64,000 bases of DNA from Prochlorococcus sp. AG-347-L17 (GTDB lineage: Bacteria; Cyanobacteriota; Cyanobacteriia; PCC-6307; Cyanobiaceae): positions 46,052 through 110,051 of the forward strand of contig QCCN01000004.1 in the NCBI GenBank assembly GCA_003278925.1, given 5' to 3'. Numbering within the stretch: position 1 is the first letter of the stretch; each line of letters starts with the position of its first letter. The position numbers were made by a program, and so were the translations under genes. The notes beneath the pieces were generated by a model. It worked only from the letters and a program-made list of their open reading frames with translations, was not told where the DNA came from and searched no databases. Below are positions 24,290-31,757 of this stretch, one piece after another.

Positions 24290-24385
24290 TATTTTCTTTA
24301 CTATGTTATTTATTATTTATAGTATATTTATAATTTATAAATTAAATATATTTTTAACTATTATTAATTTCAATAACTTTTTTAA

Positions 24386-25705
24386 TTAGGCTACTTCATC
24401 TTCAAAATTATTTAAATCATTAAACTTTTTCTTCATGGTTGGGTTATTTCTTGTTAATTTCTTGACTGTCAAATCTTGAGATTTGTTATCGGCGGATAAA
24501 AGATGTTTTTTTGAAAGAACTAAAGCTTCCTTAGTTTTTTGTAGATGGATTATTGATTTATCAATTTCTGAAATTGCATCATTAAATCTATCTTGGGCCA
24601 GTGAAACATTTTTACTAACTGCATTTTTGAATTGCTGAAGAGTATTTTCAAAATTAGTTATGTCAAAATTCTCGCGTTTCATTAAATCAATTTTTGATTT
24701 GTATTTTAAGGTTTCCATAGAGGCATTTCTTAGCAGAGAAATAATTGGCAAGAAAAATTGCGGTCTTATGACATACATTTTTGGGAATCTATGAGAAACA
24801 TCTACTATTCCTGCATTATATAGTTCACTATCTGCTTCTAGAAGCGATACGAGTACTGCATATTCACAAGATTTTTGTCTTCTATCTTTATCTAATTCTT
24901 TTAAAAAATCTTCGTTTTTTCTTTTATTATTTCCATTCAAACTTTCATTCTTCATTTCAAACATTATAGAAACTATTTCAGTTTTATTTTCATCAAATTC
25001 TCTAAATATATAGTCACCTTTACTTCCAGAAGTGGCATCATTATCCTTCTCGAAATATGAGTTTTTAAACGCAGTGGCACGATTCAGATTAAATTGGGTT
25101 TCGCAATGGATCTCTAATGTTTCTCCGACCATCTTTGTAGATAATCTGGATTTCATTTCTCTTAACTCCTGAATAGTGAGGTCCCTTTCACTAATTTTGC
25201 TTTTAAACTTCTCTTCAATTAATTTTTCATTAATTGAATGTTCAAGCCTCATCTTTTCAATGGAATTTGTTAATGATGAGTTCTCTTTTTCTAAATTAGT
25301 AACAGCTTCACTAACTTTGTTTTTTAAAGATAATTCTGAAATTAAAGACTGGGTTTTGATTTCATCCTTCAACTTGATTAATTCATTATTCAATGAATTA
25401 ATTTTATTTGTTGCTTGATTTTTTAAATCATTAAGGGCATTTGTTTTCTTTTCTTCAGCTATTTTTAATTTAGATTCAAGAGTTTGGATTTCAGACTCTT
25501 TAATTCGATCTTGCTCTATTAACTGTATTTTTAACTCACGTTTTAAAATTTCTAAAGCTTTTTTATTGTCTTCTTCAGCCAAAATAAGTCTTTCTTTTAT
25601 TTGTTTGTTAAATTCTTCGTCTTTTATCTGATGAAGAATTTCTTCAAAACTGCTTGGATCAATTCGGAATGTTTTGCCGCATGAAGGACATTTAATATCT
25701 TTCAT
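24386..25705 (-). CDS. DUF2130 coiled-coil protein
   Basis: The 439-aa protein starts with a zinc ribbon-like CPSC (6-9) and a short knuckle, then a long coiled coil (about 35-190), then the DUF2130 domain with EIHCETQFNLNRATAF, KGDYIFREFDENKTEIVSIM and FEMKNE, and a further helical tail. The DUF2130 core recalls restriction-endonuclease-like nucleases; no catalytic proof is available. Cytoplasmic; not clearly linked to a pathway. Confidence 0.85.
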   Translation of the reverse strand: MKDIKCPSCGKTFRIDPSSFEEILHQIKDEEFNKQIKERLILAEEDNKKALEILKRELKIQLIEQDRIKESEIQTLESKLKIAEEKKTNALNDLKNQATNKINSLNNELIKLKDEIKTQSLISELSLKNKVSEAVTNLEKENSSLTNSIEKMRLEHSINEKLIEEKFKSKISERDLTIQELREMKSRLSTKMVGETLEIHCETQFNLNRATAFKNSYFEKDNDATSGSKGDYIFREFDENKTEIVSIMFEMKNESLNGNNKRKNEDFLKELDKDRRQKSCEYAVLVSLLEADSELYNAGIVDVSHRFPKMYVIRPQFFLPIISLLRNASMETLKYKSKIDLMKRENFDITNFENTLQQFKNAVSKNVSLAQDRFNDAISEIDKSIIHLQKTKEALVLSKKHLLSADNKSQDLTVKKLTRNNPTMKKKFNDLNNFEDEVA

Positions 25706-25836
25706 TGTTTAATTACAAAATTAATATTAGAAAGGATTTAATATTCGAATTATGTAAAAAGAATATTATTCTTGACTAAGAATAAACAAAGATCCAATGT
25801 TATGCATAAAAAAATAAAATAATTACTCAATAAAAG

Positions 25837-26205
25837 TCATATTAATCCTGATTCCTTAAGAATATTTATTTTATTTGCTAATTCAATATCTGCGGAAGAT
25901 ATTGAGCGGTCTAAAGTTTTGCGAGATGAAACTGTGTAACCACTATCATCAACAAATTCGTCTTCAGCATCTTTTAAGTGGGCATTCTCATTTTGGACAT
26001 CTTTAAAATTATCCGACTTGTATATATTTGACTTACTGATATTACTATATCCAAAATTCGCAATTCCTCTGGCATCTAATGCTTCCTCTACTAATATTCC
26101 AACTACCTTAGATCTACTTATAGATTCGCTCTTGGATATTTCGTCAATAATTTCAAGTACTCTTTTTCTAGGGAGGTAACCTATTCTTTTAACTTTATTT
26201 TCCAT
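25837..26205 (-). CDS. Ribbon-helix-helix-like DNA-binding protein
   Basis: The first 45 residues (KRIGYLPRKRVLEIIDEISK then SESISRSKVVGILVEEAL) fit an RHH fold: a basic strand, then two amphipathic helices, as in CopG/MetJ-type regulators. The remainder is acidic and Ser-rich with no obvious motif. There is no toxin gene next to it, so a transcriptional or partition-type role is more likely than antitoxin. Confidence 0.5.
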   Translation of the reverse strand: MENKVKRIGYLPRKRVLEIIDEISKSESISRSKVVGILVEEALDARGIANFGYSNISKSNIYKSDNFKDVQNENAHLKDAEDEFVDDSGYTVSSRKTLDRSISSADIELANKINILKESGLI

Positions 26206-26290
26206 GAGTCTTTCTATATGTCAATATTGTAACACTTCTGTCAAATCAAATTAGATTTTGATTAATAGTACTTATTTATAAATTTAAATA

Positions 26291-26422
26291 ATGAGTTTAA
26301 AGTATAATTTTATAGAACATTCATACAAAGTTATTTCTCAAATAGTCATGAAGATAGTTTCATATGTTTCTTCTAATGACTCTTTCAGATTGGGTCGGAT
26401 TTCTGAAATTTTCTTAATTTAA
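26291..26422 (+). CDS. Candidate 43-aa ORF
   Basis: The ATG frame begins MSLKYNFIEHSYKVISQIVM and ends RLGRISEIFLI. It lies 12 bp upstream of the 67-aa gene, which could indicate an operon. Start context is unremarkable and the sequence is not recognised. Confidence 0.3.
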   Translation: MSLKYNFIEHSYKVISQIVMKIVSYVSSNDSFRLGRISEIFLI

Positions 26423-26434
26423 ATTCCAAATATT

Positions 26435-26638
26435 ATGAAAGATAAACTTTATGATAATGCTGATAGCTTTGCAATGTCATTTGATGAGGAATGGGGAAAT
26501 ATTGATTGTGATGATATACGTTTAAAGATAGATAAGGTATTTGAACTTTTATCAGACCACCCTTTTTTAATATCTAATCCAGAAAATGCTAGAAAGATGG
26601 CAGAATTTAGGGTATTTTCATTAAAAAAATTTCAATAA
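26435..26638 (+). CDS. Small acidic hypothetical protein
   Basis: The 67-aa protein is acidic and helical (MKDKLYDNADSFAMSFDEEW at the N-terminus, then KIDKVFELLSDHPFL). Soluble, with no motif recognised. Confidence 0.55.
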   Translation: MKDKLYDNADSFAMSFDEEWGNIDCDDIRLKIDKVFELLSDHPFLISNPENARKMAEFRVFSLKKFQ

Positions 26639-26707
26639 TTATTTTAAATTTTATTAAAAGTAATTTTTAAAAATAAATTATTTAAAATTATATTAATTGC
26701 TTAAGAT

Positions 26708-26881
26708 TTAAATATTTGGTGAATTAAAAAACCCCTTACTGTATAAAAAAATTATTATGCCAATAATTGGACCTATTCCAAAAACAAACAGTACTAATTT
26801 CGCAGAATTTTTTGTTTGACCTAATTTTTGATCTTTTAAATTTGAATTAGTTTGATTTTTTTTTGATTTTTTCTTTTTCAT
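26708..26881 (-). CDS. 57-aa single-span membrane protein
   Basis: The frame starts MKKKKSKKNQTNSNLKDQKL, a very basic cytoplasmic region, then a helix (about 28-47, KLVLFVFGIGPIIGIIIFLY) and a short tail. The positive-inside pattern supports a real membrane protein. Function unknown. Confidence 0.55.
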   Translation of the reverse strand: MKKKKSKKNQTNSNLKDQKLGQTKNSAKLVLFVFGIGPIIGIIIFLYSKGFFNSPNI

Positions 26882-26992
26882 GAAGGATATATTACTACAA
26901 ATCGACTTTAAAAGATTTTGATATGTTATTAGGTTTGAAATAATTTTTCAATTTAACAATATTGATATGGGATTCAAAAAAAGACCGTATTG

Positions 26993-26998
26993 TATAAT
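26993..26998 (+). promoter_or_regulatory. -10 element upstream of the 65-aa gene
   Basis: TATAAT occurs 20 bases before the ATG at 27019, with no clear -35 box at the right distance. Start of transcription would be about 27005. Confidence 0.45.
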
Positions 26999-27018
26999 GT
27001 AAAGAATATTAAGGAAAT

Positions 27019-27216
27019 ATGAGTGCAACTAAGAGAGAGGAAGTATGTTCTCACCTTAGATATATAAGGTTAGAGCTTAGAGAGATGCATCAAATGCTTA
27101 TCAAAGAAGATTTGTTGCCAGATCTTAATGAAGCAAAGGAAGTACATGCACAACTTGATGCTTTATTGAATTTATTATCAGACAAAAGAGTAACAAAGAT
27201 AAAAAACCATTTTTGA
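27019..27216 (+). CDS. Small helical protein (HLR...MH...LLP family)
   Basis: The 65-aa protein has HLRYIRLELREMHQMLIKED followed by LLPDLNEAKE and LDALLNLLS. The same spacing (HLK-x2-R, MH, LP, D-x-LL) occurs in the 58-aa protein at 28485-28661, so they look like paralogs. It is probably an all-helical soluble protein of unknown function. A hairpin with AAAATGG arms overlaps its stop. Confidence 0.6.
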   Translation: MSATKREEVCSHLRYIRLELREMHQMLIKEDLLPDLNEAKEVHAQLDALLNLLSDKRVTKIKNHF

Positions 27217-27238
27217 AAAAAAAAATGGTTAATTTGGA

Positions 27239-27278
27239 GATATTAAAGATAATTTGTAGATATTAAAGATAATTTGTA
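27239..27278 (+). repeat. 20-bp tandem duplication
   Basis: GATATTAAAGATAATTTGTA occurs twice head-to-tail, at 27239-27258 and 27259-27278. The second copy contains the stop codon of the minus-strand 64-aa gene, so the duplication may have reset the end of that protein. Confidence 0.75.
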
Positions 27279-27457
27279 GCTGATTCTATTTTTTTTCGAT
27301 TATCGTGCATCTGTTCTAATTTATTGTAAATTTCTTTAATTTGTATTTGTATCAGATCGGTTGAATTTATATTGCTTAACGCATCTAATGCTGATAGAAG
27401 GCTTTCCTTGGCTTCAATTAAATGTCTACATTCTTTACTACCTGCTTCGTATGACAT
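27263..27457 (-). CDS. Small helical hypothetical protein
   Basis: The 64-aa protein is Glu/Lys/Leu-rich and helical (KECRHLIEAKESLLSALDAL then IKEIYNKLEQMHDNRKK). Its last codons lie in a 20-bp tandem duplication. No family recognised. Confidence 0.55.
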   Translation of the reverse strand: MSYEAGSKECRHLIEAKESLLSALDALSNINSTDLIQIQIKEIYNKLEQMHDNRKKIESATNYL

Positions 27458-27597
27458 AGGATTTTAAAAAATTTTATTATCACAAATATATTAAAAATTC
27501 TTCCGTATTGCTTGATACTCTTATCAATACAACGCCAATTAATGTAATTTTAAATACAGAAAAAGTATTTAATCATACTAATATTCAAAAAAAACCT

Positions 27598-27780
27598 ATG
27601 AAAGAAAACTCCAAAGATTATAAATTTTGTATTAAATTGGCTTTAGATAATGCAAAAAAAAGAATTAATCTACTGGATAATTCAGATAAAGATTGCATTA
27701 TAGAAGAATATAAGGAATGGATTAACGATGGTTTAAATAAGCATACAGTTTTACTTCTAAGAGATGATCCTATAATCTAA
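27598..27780 (+). CDS. 60-aa helical protein (ATG start chosen)
   Basis: I take the ATG at 27598 (MKENSKDYKFCIKLALDNAK) over the TTG 90 bp upstream, because the upstream part is low-complexity and the core begins here. The rest is helical (KRINLLDNSDKDCIIEEYKE then WINDGL). Short and acidic at the end; function unknown. Confidence 0.55.
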   Translation: MKENSKDYKFCIKLALDNAKKRINLLDNSDKDCIIEEYKEWINDGLNKHTVLLLRDDPII

Positions 27781-27800
27781 AAATAATGTAAGAATATTTT

Positions 27801-27896
27801 CTAATTCTTCTTACTGGAAGTTACCCTTAACAAAAAATAAAGACTTAAAATAAAAATAATTGCCAAAATAAAGGTTAATGAAGAAAAATTATCCAT
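27801..27896 (-). CDS. 31-aa single-helix membrane peptide
   Basis: The frame encodes MDNFSSLTFILAIIFILSLY then FLLRVTSSKKN: one helix and a basic tail. Small and plausible, not recognised. Confidence 0.45.
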   Translation of the reverse strand: MDNFSSLTFILAIIFILSLYFLLRVTSSKKN

Positions 27897-27954
27897 ATCT
27901 TTATTTATTAAAAATTTATTACACTATAGCAGTTAAGTTTAATAAGTCTTGCAT

Positions 27955-28083
27955 TCAGTTTTCTTTGAAAAGTAAAAGAATAAATTTATTCAGACTTTCT
28001 TTTTCTAAAAATATTTTTTTATTTTTATAGCTTTGTAATTTCTTAAAAATTAAATCCACTAAATGTTCTGATTTTGGAGTCAT
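27955..28083 (-). CDS. 42-aa basic hypothetical protein
   Basis: The frame starts MTPKSEHLVDLIFKKLQSYK and ends FILLLFKEN. Lys-rich and helical. It lies downstream of the lipoprotein gene on the same strand with an 8-bp gap. Confidence 0.45.
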   Translation of the reverse strand: MTPKSEHLVDLIFKKLQSYKNKKIFLEKESLNKFILLLFKEN

Positions 28084-28091
28084 ATATTAAA

Positions 28092-28442
28092 TTATTTTTC
28101 TAATAAATAAAATTTCTCTTCACCTATTTTATCGGGCTTTGTTATTTTACATCCTTTATCATTTTCCATATTACAATCTTTTGTGGCAGGAACAGATTTC
28201 CAAGAACAAATTTTTTCTTGGGAATATTCTTTTAAAATATTCCATCCATCATCTAAGTATTCTGAAATACCGTCCTCTCCACAAGAAAAATTTATTTCCA
28301 TTCTTTGCTTTTCTAAATTAGGATTAACATCACTATTTTTTTCCAAATTTTTTATGGGATACTCTTTATTGATTGATGTCCTGCAAGAACTTAAGAAAAT
28401 TGCAATAATAATTATTTGAGGAAATTGTTTTATTATTTTCAT
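28092..28442 (-). CDS. Lipoprotein, unknown function
   Basis: The 116-aa protein has a lipoprotein signal: a basic start, a hydrophobic core (QIIIIAIFLSSC) and the lipobox LSSC, so it is likely lipidated on the Cys after processing and anchored to a membrane on the periplasmic side. Mature Cys residues (NFSCGEDG, KICSWKS, KDCNMEN, KGCKI) could form two disulfides. Plus-strand frames here are shadows. Confidence 0.7.
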   Translation of the reverse strand: MKIIKQFPQIIIIAIFLSSCRTSINKEYPIKNLEKNSDVNPNLEKQRMEINFSCGEDGISEYLDDGWNILKEYSQEKICSWKSVPATKDCNMENDKGCKITKPDKIGEEKFYLLEK

Positions 28443-28484
28443 TTTTTTAACTTTTGATGTTGCCGAAATTAATTAAATTATAGT

Positions 28485-28661
28485 TTATTTTGATTCTATT
28501 AATTCTAAAAGGTTATCCATTTTGCGCATCAATTTTTTTACATCATCTGGCTTCGGTAATATTAATTCTTCCGTAACTTCTAAATGCATTTTCTTTAAGT
28601 TTTGCCTTAAATCTTTTAAATGCATTTTTACGTTTTCTTTCTTAAGTTTTATATCAGTCAT
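28485..28661 (-). CDS. 58-aa helical protein, paralog of the 27019 gene
   Basis: The frame begins MTDIKLKKENVKMHLKDLRQ and continues NLKKMHLEVTEELILPKPDD. It shares the HL, R-x2-L, MH, E-x-LLP/ILP and D-x-LL pattern of the 65-aa protein at 27019, which supports expression. Function unknown. Confidence 0.6.
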   Translation of the reverse strand: MTDIKLKKENVKMHLKDLRQNLKKMHLEVTEELILPKPDDVKKLMRKMDNLLELIESK

Positions 28662-28742
28662 AGGAATGAAATTTAAAATTTATTAAACCTAAAGTAACTA
28701 TCATAATATTGGGATGGTTACTTATAGATAATAATTTAAAAT

Positions 28743-29174
28743 TTATTTTTTAAAATTTTCTATTTCATAGATTTCTTCGCCACCATAACAAAAATTTGTA
28801 GATAACATTTTTATTTCCCGATTATTAATTCCGATTGTATTTTTATTTTTAATAATATAATTTTTAGCAATCCCTTCACAATCTAATTTGTTTTTTGCAT
28901 GTTTAATAACTGGATAAAAATATGCCAATATAGTAATTACAAACAAAAATGTTAATAATAATTTTTTATCATTTTTAAAAAGTTCTTTAGATATTTTTTT
29001 TGCTTTTAATATTTTTATTAGTAATTTATCTGGCAATCCTATTTGAACAAATAATAACTCTACCCACCATGGAAGATCTTTCTTTTTCTTTGAGTTTTCG
29101 TAAGTATTCATTTTCGTAGCTTCATAGTTTTTGTTTCTAACCTCTTTAGGATTAGTTGTTTCTTTTTTACTCAT
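28743..29174 (-). CDS. Single-span protein with extracytoplasmic Cys domain
   Basis: The 143-aa protein has a Lys/Asn-rich N-terminus, an amphipathic WWVELLFVQIG segment, one membrane helix (about 72-87, LLLTFLFVITILAYFY) and YPVIKHAKNKLDC, then a tail with NFCYGGEE. This matches the smaller protein at 1011-1268 in the PVIK-x-AK motif and the spacing of the Cys pair. Function unknown, probably outside the cytoplasm. Confidence 0.65.
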   Translation of the reverse strand: MSKKETTNPKEVRNKNYEATKMNTYENSKKKKDLPWWVELLFVQIGLPDKLLIKILKAKKISKELFKNDKKLLLTFLFVITILAYFYPVIKHAKNKLDCEGIAKNYIIKNKNTIGINNREIKMLSTNFCYGGEEIYEIENFKK

Positions 29175-29312
29175 ATCATCGAATGATTTATTTGGAATGT
29201 AGAGGTTTTATTTTGATTTGGAAACTATATTTTTATTTTATAAGTTTTAATTTAATTTATCTAGAAATTTGATTATTGTTAATTTGTATTTTATTGTATT
29301 TAAAAATTTTAA

Positions 29313-29582
29313 ATGGCAAAAAAAAGAAGGAAGTTAAATAAAGATTTTGAGAGAAAAATATATTCATCAAAAAAAAATGTCGAATTAGTATTGGCAAAAA
29401 TCTATGATATCGATGATGAAGACATTCAAAAAGAATATATGAGTGCTTTTAACAAAGTAGTTTACTTATATGATGAATTAAAAGAAGATTATGAACGACA
29501 AGGATTTTCTGATAATTCAGAAGAACTTCTCACAAGCTATCAAAATGCTTTTAATCTTTTCGAATCAGAATTTGAAATTTAA
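29313..29582 (+). CDS. Small charged helical protein
   Basis: The 89-aa protein has a very basic start (MAKKRRKLNKDFERKIYSSK) and an acidic helical remainder (DEDIQKEYMSAFNKVVYLYD). No motif recognised; soluble. Confidence 0.6.
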   Translation: MAKKRRKLNKDFERKIYSSKKNVELVLAKIYDIDDEDIQKEYMSAFNKVVYLYDELKEDYERQGFSDNSEELLTSYQNAFNLFESEFEI

Positions 29583-29595
29583 ATTTAATTTCTAA

Positions 29596-29802
29596 TTACC
29601 GTTTGTAAGGTGCTATGGGTATTTCAATAAACTTTCCCTTTTGTAGATTAGATCTTTTCTCCTTTAAATCTTTTATACATAAGGATACACTTTTCTCTTT
29701 TTTGCAATATCTTTTTATTTGGTAGTCAGTAAGTGAAAAAGATTCATTAGTAAATGAAAAAAGAGCCAATAAAAACAAAAATAAATTTAATCCCAATTTC
29801 AT
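29596..29802 (-). CDS. Small secreted Cys protein
   Basis: The 68-aa protein has a signal peptide (MKLGLNLFLFLLALFSF, cleavage near SFS-LT) and a basic mature part with a Cys pair (RYCKKEKSVSLC) that could form a disulfide. Probably periplasmic. Unrecognised. Confidence 0.6.
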   Translation of the reverse strand: MKLGLNLFLFLLALFSFTNESFSLTDYQIKRYCKKEKSVSLCIKDLKEKRSNLQKGKFIEIPIAPYKR

Positions 29803-29838
29803 TGTTACTCTCCTGGCTGTTTTCTGTTTCTCTATTAT

Positions 29839-30120
29839 TTAATTACCTCTATTATAAATATCTATAATTTGTTTTAATTCATCTTTACTTAAGTCTGTAG
29901 ATATAAAGACTTCTTGAGCTGTTTTACCCTTTCTCGCTATTGCTTTATAACCGTTTATAGTTTTAACTGATAATCTAATTATCAATTTTGAAGATCTTCC
30001 CCTAACTCTTGATATAGCAGCAGGAGTTATTGTTTTGATATTAATGTCCAGCGCTAACTTTTGGAGTATTGGAATTAGACCTTCTAAATTTGTACTATGA
30101 TTTAATACTAACCTTCCCAA
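29839..30120 (-). CDS. DUF2103 protein (predicted metal-binding)
   Basis: The 93-aa protein has the DUF2103 pattern: GRLVLNHSTNLEGLIPILQK, ITPAAISRVRG and GYKAIARKGKTAQEVFIST. The start is TTG. This family of short basic proteins is common in cyanobacteria and archaea and described as predicted metal-binding; the role is unknown. Confidence 0.8.
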   Translation of the reverse strand: MGRLVLNHSTNLEGLIPILQKLALDINIKTITPAAISRVRGRSSKLIIRLSVKTINGYKAIARKGKTAQEVFISTDLSKDELKQIIDIYNRGN

Positions 30121-30235
30121 TTTAGATTTATCTCTATTCTATTGCGAAAATTTTGTTTATGAGAAATTAATTTTAGCTTAAAAATGATTAAAACTTTTGA
30201 AGTTCTGTTATATTTATATTAGCGATTTAAATTAA

Positions 30236-30337
30236 ATGATCTTTCAAATAGGTTGGGCAGCATTGGCAGCAATTTTTACTTTTTCAATTGCCATGGTTGT
30301 TTGGGGAAGAAATGGTGATGGTTCCATTGATATATGA
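30236..30337 (+). CDS. petN: Cytochrome b6f complex subunit PetN
   Basis: The 33-aa product reads [20 protein letters not shown] then [13 protein letters not shown], the near-invariant PetN sequence. PetN is a single-helix subunit needed for stability of the cytochrome b6f complex in the thylakoid membrane, which links photosystem II to photosystem I. Its stop overlaps the start of the next frame as ATGA. Confidence 0.95.
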
Positions 30338-30474
30338 TTTCATTTTTAACTTATGAAGTCTATTTTAGTAAGTTTCTAATCTTAACATCGTTTGTTTTAC
30401 TCATATTCATAACATTCTCTGTAATTTATATATCCTATGTCTCTTGGAAAGATAAAAAAAGATTAAAAAAATAG
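30334..30474 (+). CDS. 46-aa single-span membrane protein coupled to petN
   Basis: The ATG overlaps the petN stop by 4 bases (ATGA), so it is probably translated by coupling. The product starts [20 protein letters not shown] and has one membrane helix (about 14-36) and a basic C-terminus ([10 protein letters not shown]). It could be an uncharacterised small thylakoid subunit or an assembly factor linked to cytochrome b6f; that link is inferred from the overlap only. Confidence 0.65.
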
Positions 30475-30477
30475 ATA

Positions 30478-31134
30478 TTATTGTATTTGTTCTTTTTTCT
30501 TATCTTTATTTTTGAGCTCTTCAATTAATTCTTTTGCTTGTTCCATTTTTGATATACTGCTTTTATAAATTCCAATATCTTTTTCTGCTTTGTTAGAAGA
30601 TAAGTTTAATTTTTCAAAAATATCAGAAATCATCTTGTTTGTCTCTGATTCATCTTTATCTTTGAGATCTTGGGCGTTTGAAATTAATATATATATCCCT
30701 AAGTTCAAAATCCTTGAAGGATAGAGTTTAGAATTACTTTTTTCTATTAATAATTTCAAAATATCTTTAGATATTTTATCCTTGAATTCCTTTTGAGATT
30801 TTTCAGATATTTCATTAATTTCCTTCGATTCAAAATTTGTAGAACTACATAAAGATTCAAAAAGAAGATCCAAATGTTTCTCAGGTTTGTATCCTTTCAT
30901 TAATTCTTTGAATGTTTCTGTTAGACCAATACAAAAGAGATAATCTTGGGCGAATTCATTCTGATGATTTAGAAGATTTAGTTCGACAAGCATTTCATCA
31001 ACTATTCTTTTATATAAACCCGGAATAACGTAGGGGAATTTTTCATGAAATAATTTTTTGCTATCTGAAACAGTCAATTTTTCTTTCAATTTTTTATATG
31101 TAAACCTTAATAAGGTTAGCGTATGTTGACTCAA
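30478..31134 (-). CDS. thf1: Thylakoid formation protein Thf1/Psb29
   Basis: The 218-aa protein follows the Psb29/Thf1 pattern: [55 protein letters not shown], and a helical C-terminal half. In cyanobacteria Psb29 interacts with FtsH proteases and supports photosystem II repair. It starts at TTG, 35 bp from the divergent clpP, with ftsH just beyond. This context fits the protein-quality role. Confidence 0.88.
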   Translation of the reverse strand: MSQHTLTLLRFTYKKLKEKLTVSDSKKLFHEKFPYVIPGLYKRIVDEMLVELNLLNHQNEFAQDYLFCIGLTETFKELMKGYKPEKHLDLLFESLCSSTNFESKEINEISEKSQKEFKDKISKDILKLLIEKSNSKLYPSRILNLGIYILISNAQDLKDKDESETNKMISDIFEKLNLSSNKAEKDIGIYKSSISKMEQAKELIEELKNKDKKKEQIQ

Positions 31135-31169
31135 TATCGTTAATATCTAATAAACAGATAAATATTATT

Positions 31170-31757
31170 ATGATTCCATTAGTATTAGAAGAATCTGGCG
31201 GTAGTGAAAGAGTCTTTGATATATATTCGAGACTTTTAAGAGAAAGGATAATCTTTTTGGGTGAACAAGTTACTAGTGAAACTGCTAATAGAATTGTTGC
31301 TCAATTATTATTTCTTGAAGCAGAGGATCCAGATAAAGACATTTATATGTACATAAATTCACCAGGTGGATCTGTGTATGATGGATTGGGGATCTTTGAC
31401 ACAATGCAACACGTTAAGCCTGACATCCATACAGTTTGTGTAGGCTTAGCAGCTAGTATGGGTGCATTTTTGCTTGCGGCGGGTACTAAAGGTAAAAGAA
31501 GTAGCCTTAGACATTCAAGAATAATGATTCATCAACCACTTGGAGGTGCTAGAGGGCAAGCGAGTGATATAAGAATTCAAGCGGATGAAATTCTTTTTTT
31601 AAAAGAGAGACTTAATACTGAATTATCAGAGAGAACCGGAAAGGATTATGACACTATCAAAGAAGATACTGATAGAGATTTCTATATGTCCCCAAATGAA
31701 GCAGTTGACTACGGCTTAATTGATTTAGTATTAGATAAGAAACCTATTAAAATTTAG
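31170..31757 (+). CDS. clpP: ATP-dependent Clp protease proteolytic subunit ClpP
   Basis: The 195-aa protein has the ClpP serine protease triad regions: GLAASMG (Ser96), MIHQPLGG (His121) and a downstream Asp (in the DTDRDFYMS segment). It forms the barrel that degrades unfolded proteins delivered by Clp ATPases, in the cytoplasm or stroma-like space. Cyanobacteria have several ClpP/ClpR forms; this one keeps a complete triad. Its stop overlaps the convergent ftsH stop by 4 bp. Confidence 0.94.
   Translation: MIPLVLEESGGSERVFDIYSRLLRERIIFLGEQVTSETANRIVAQLLFLEAEDPDKDIYMYINSPGGSVYDGLGIFDTMQHVKPDIHTVCVGLAASMGAFLLAAGTKGKRSSLRHSRIMIHQPLGGARGQASDIRIQADEILFLKERLNTELSERTGKDYDTIKEDTDRDFYMSPNEAVDYGLIDLVLDKKPIKI

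Noticed and set aside
25837..26205. Toxin-antitoxin pair at the RHH-like protein
   Set aside because: No small toxin-like frame is adjacent on the same strand; the RHH reading itself is moderate.
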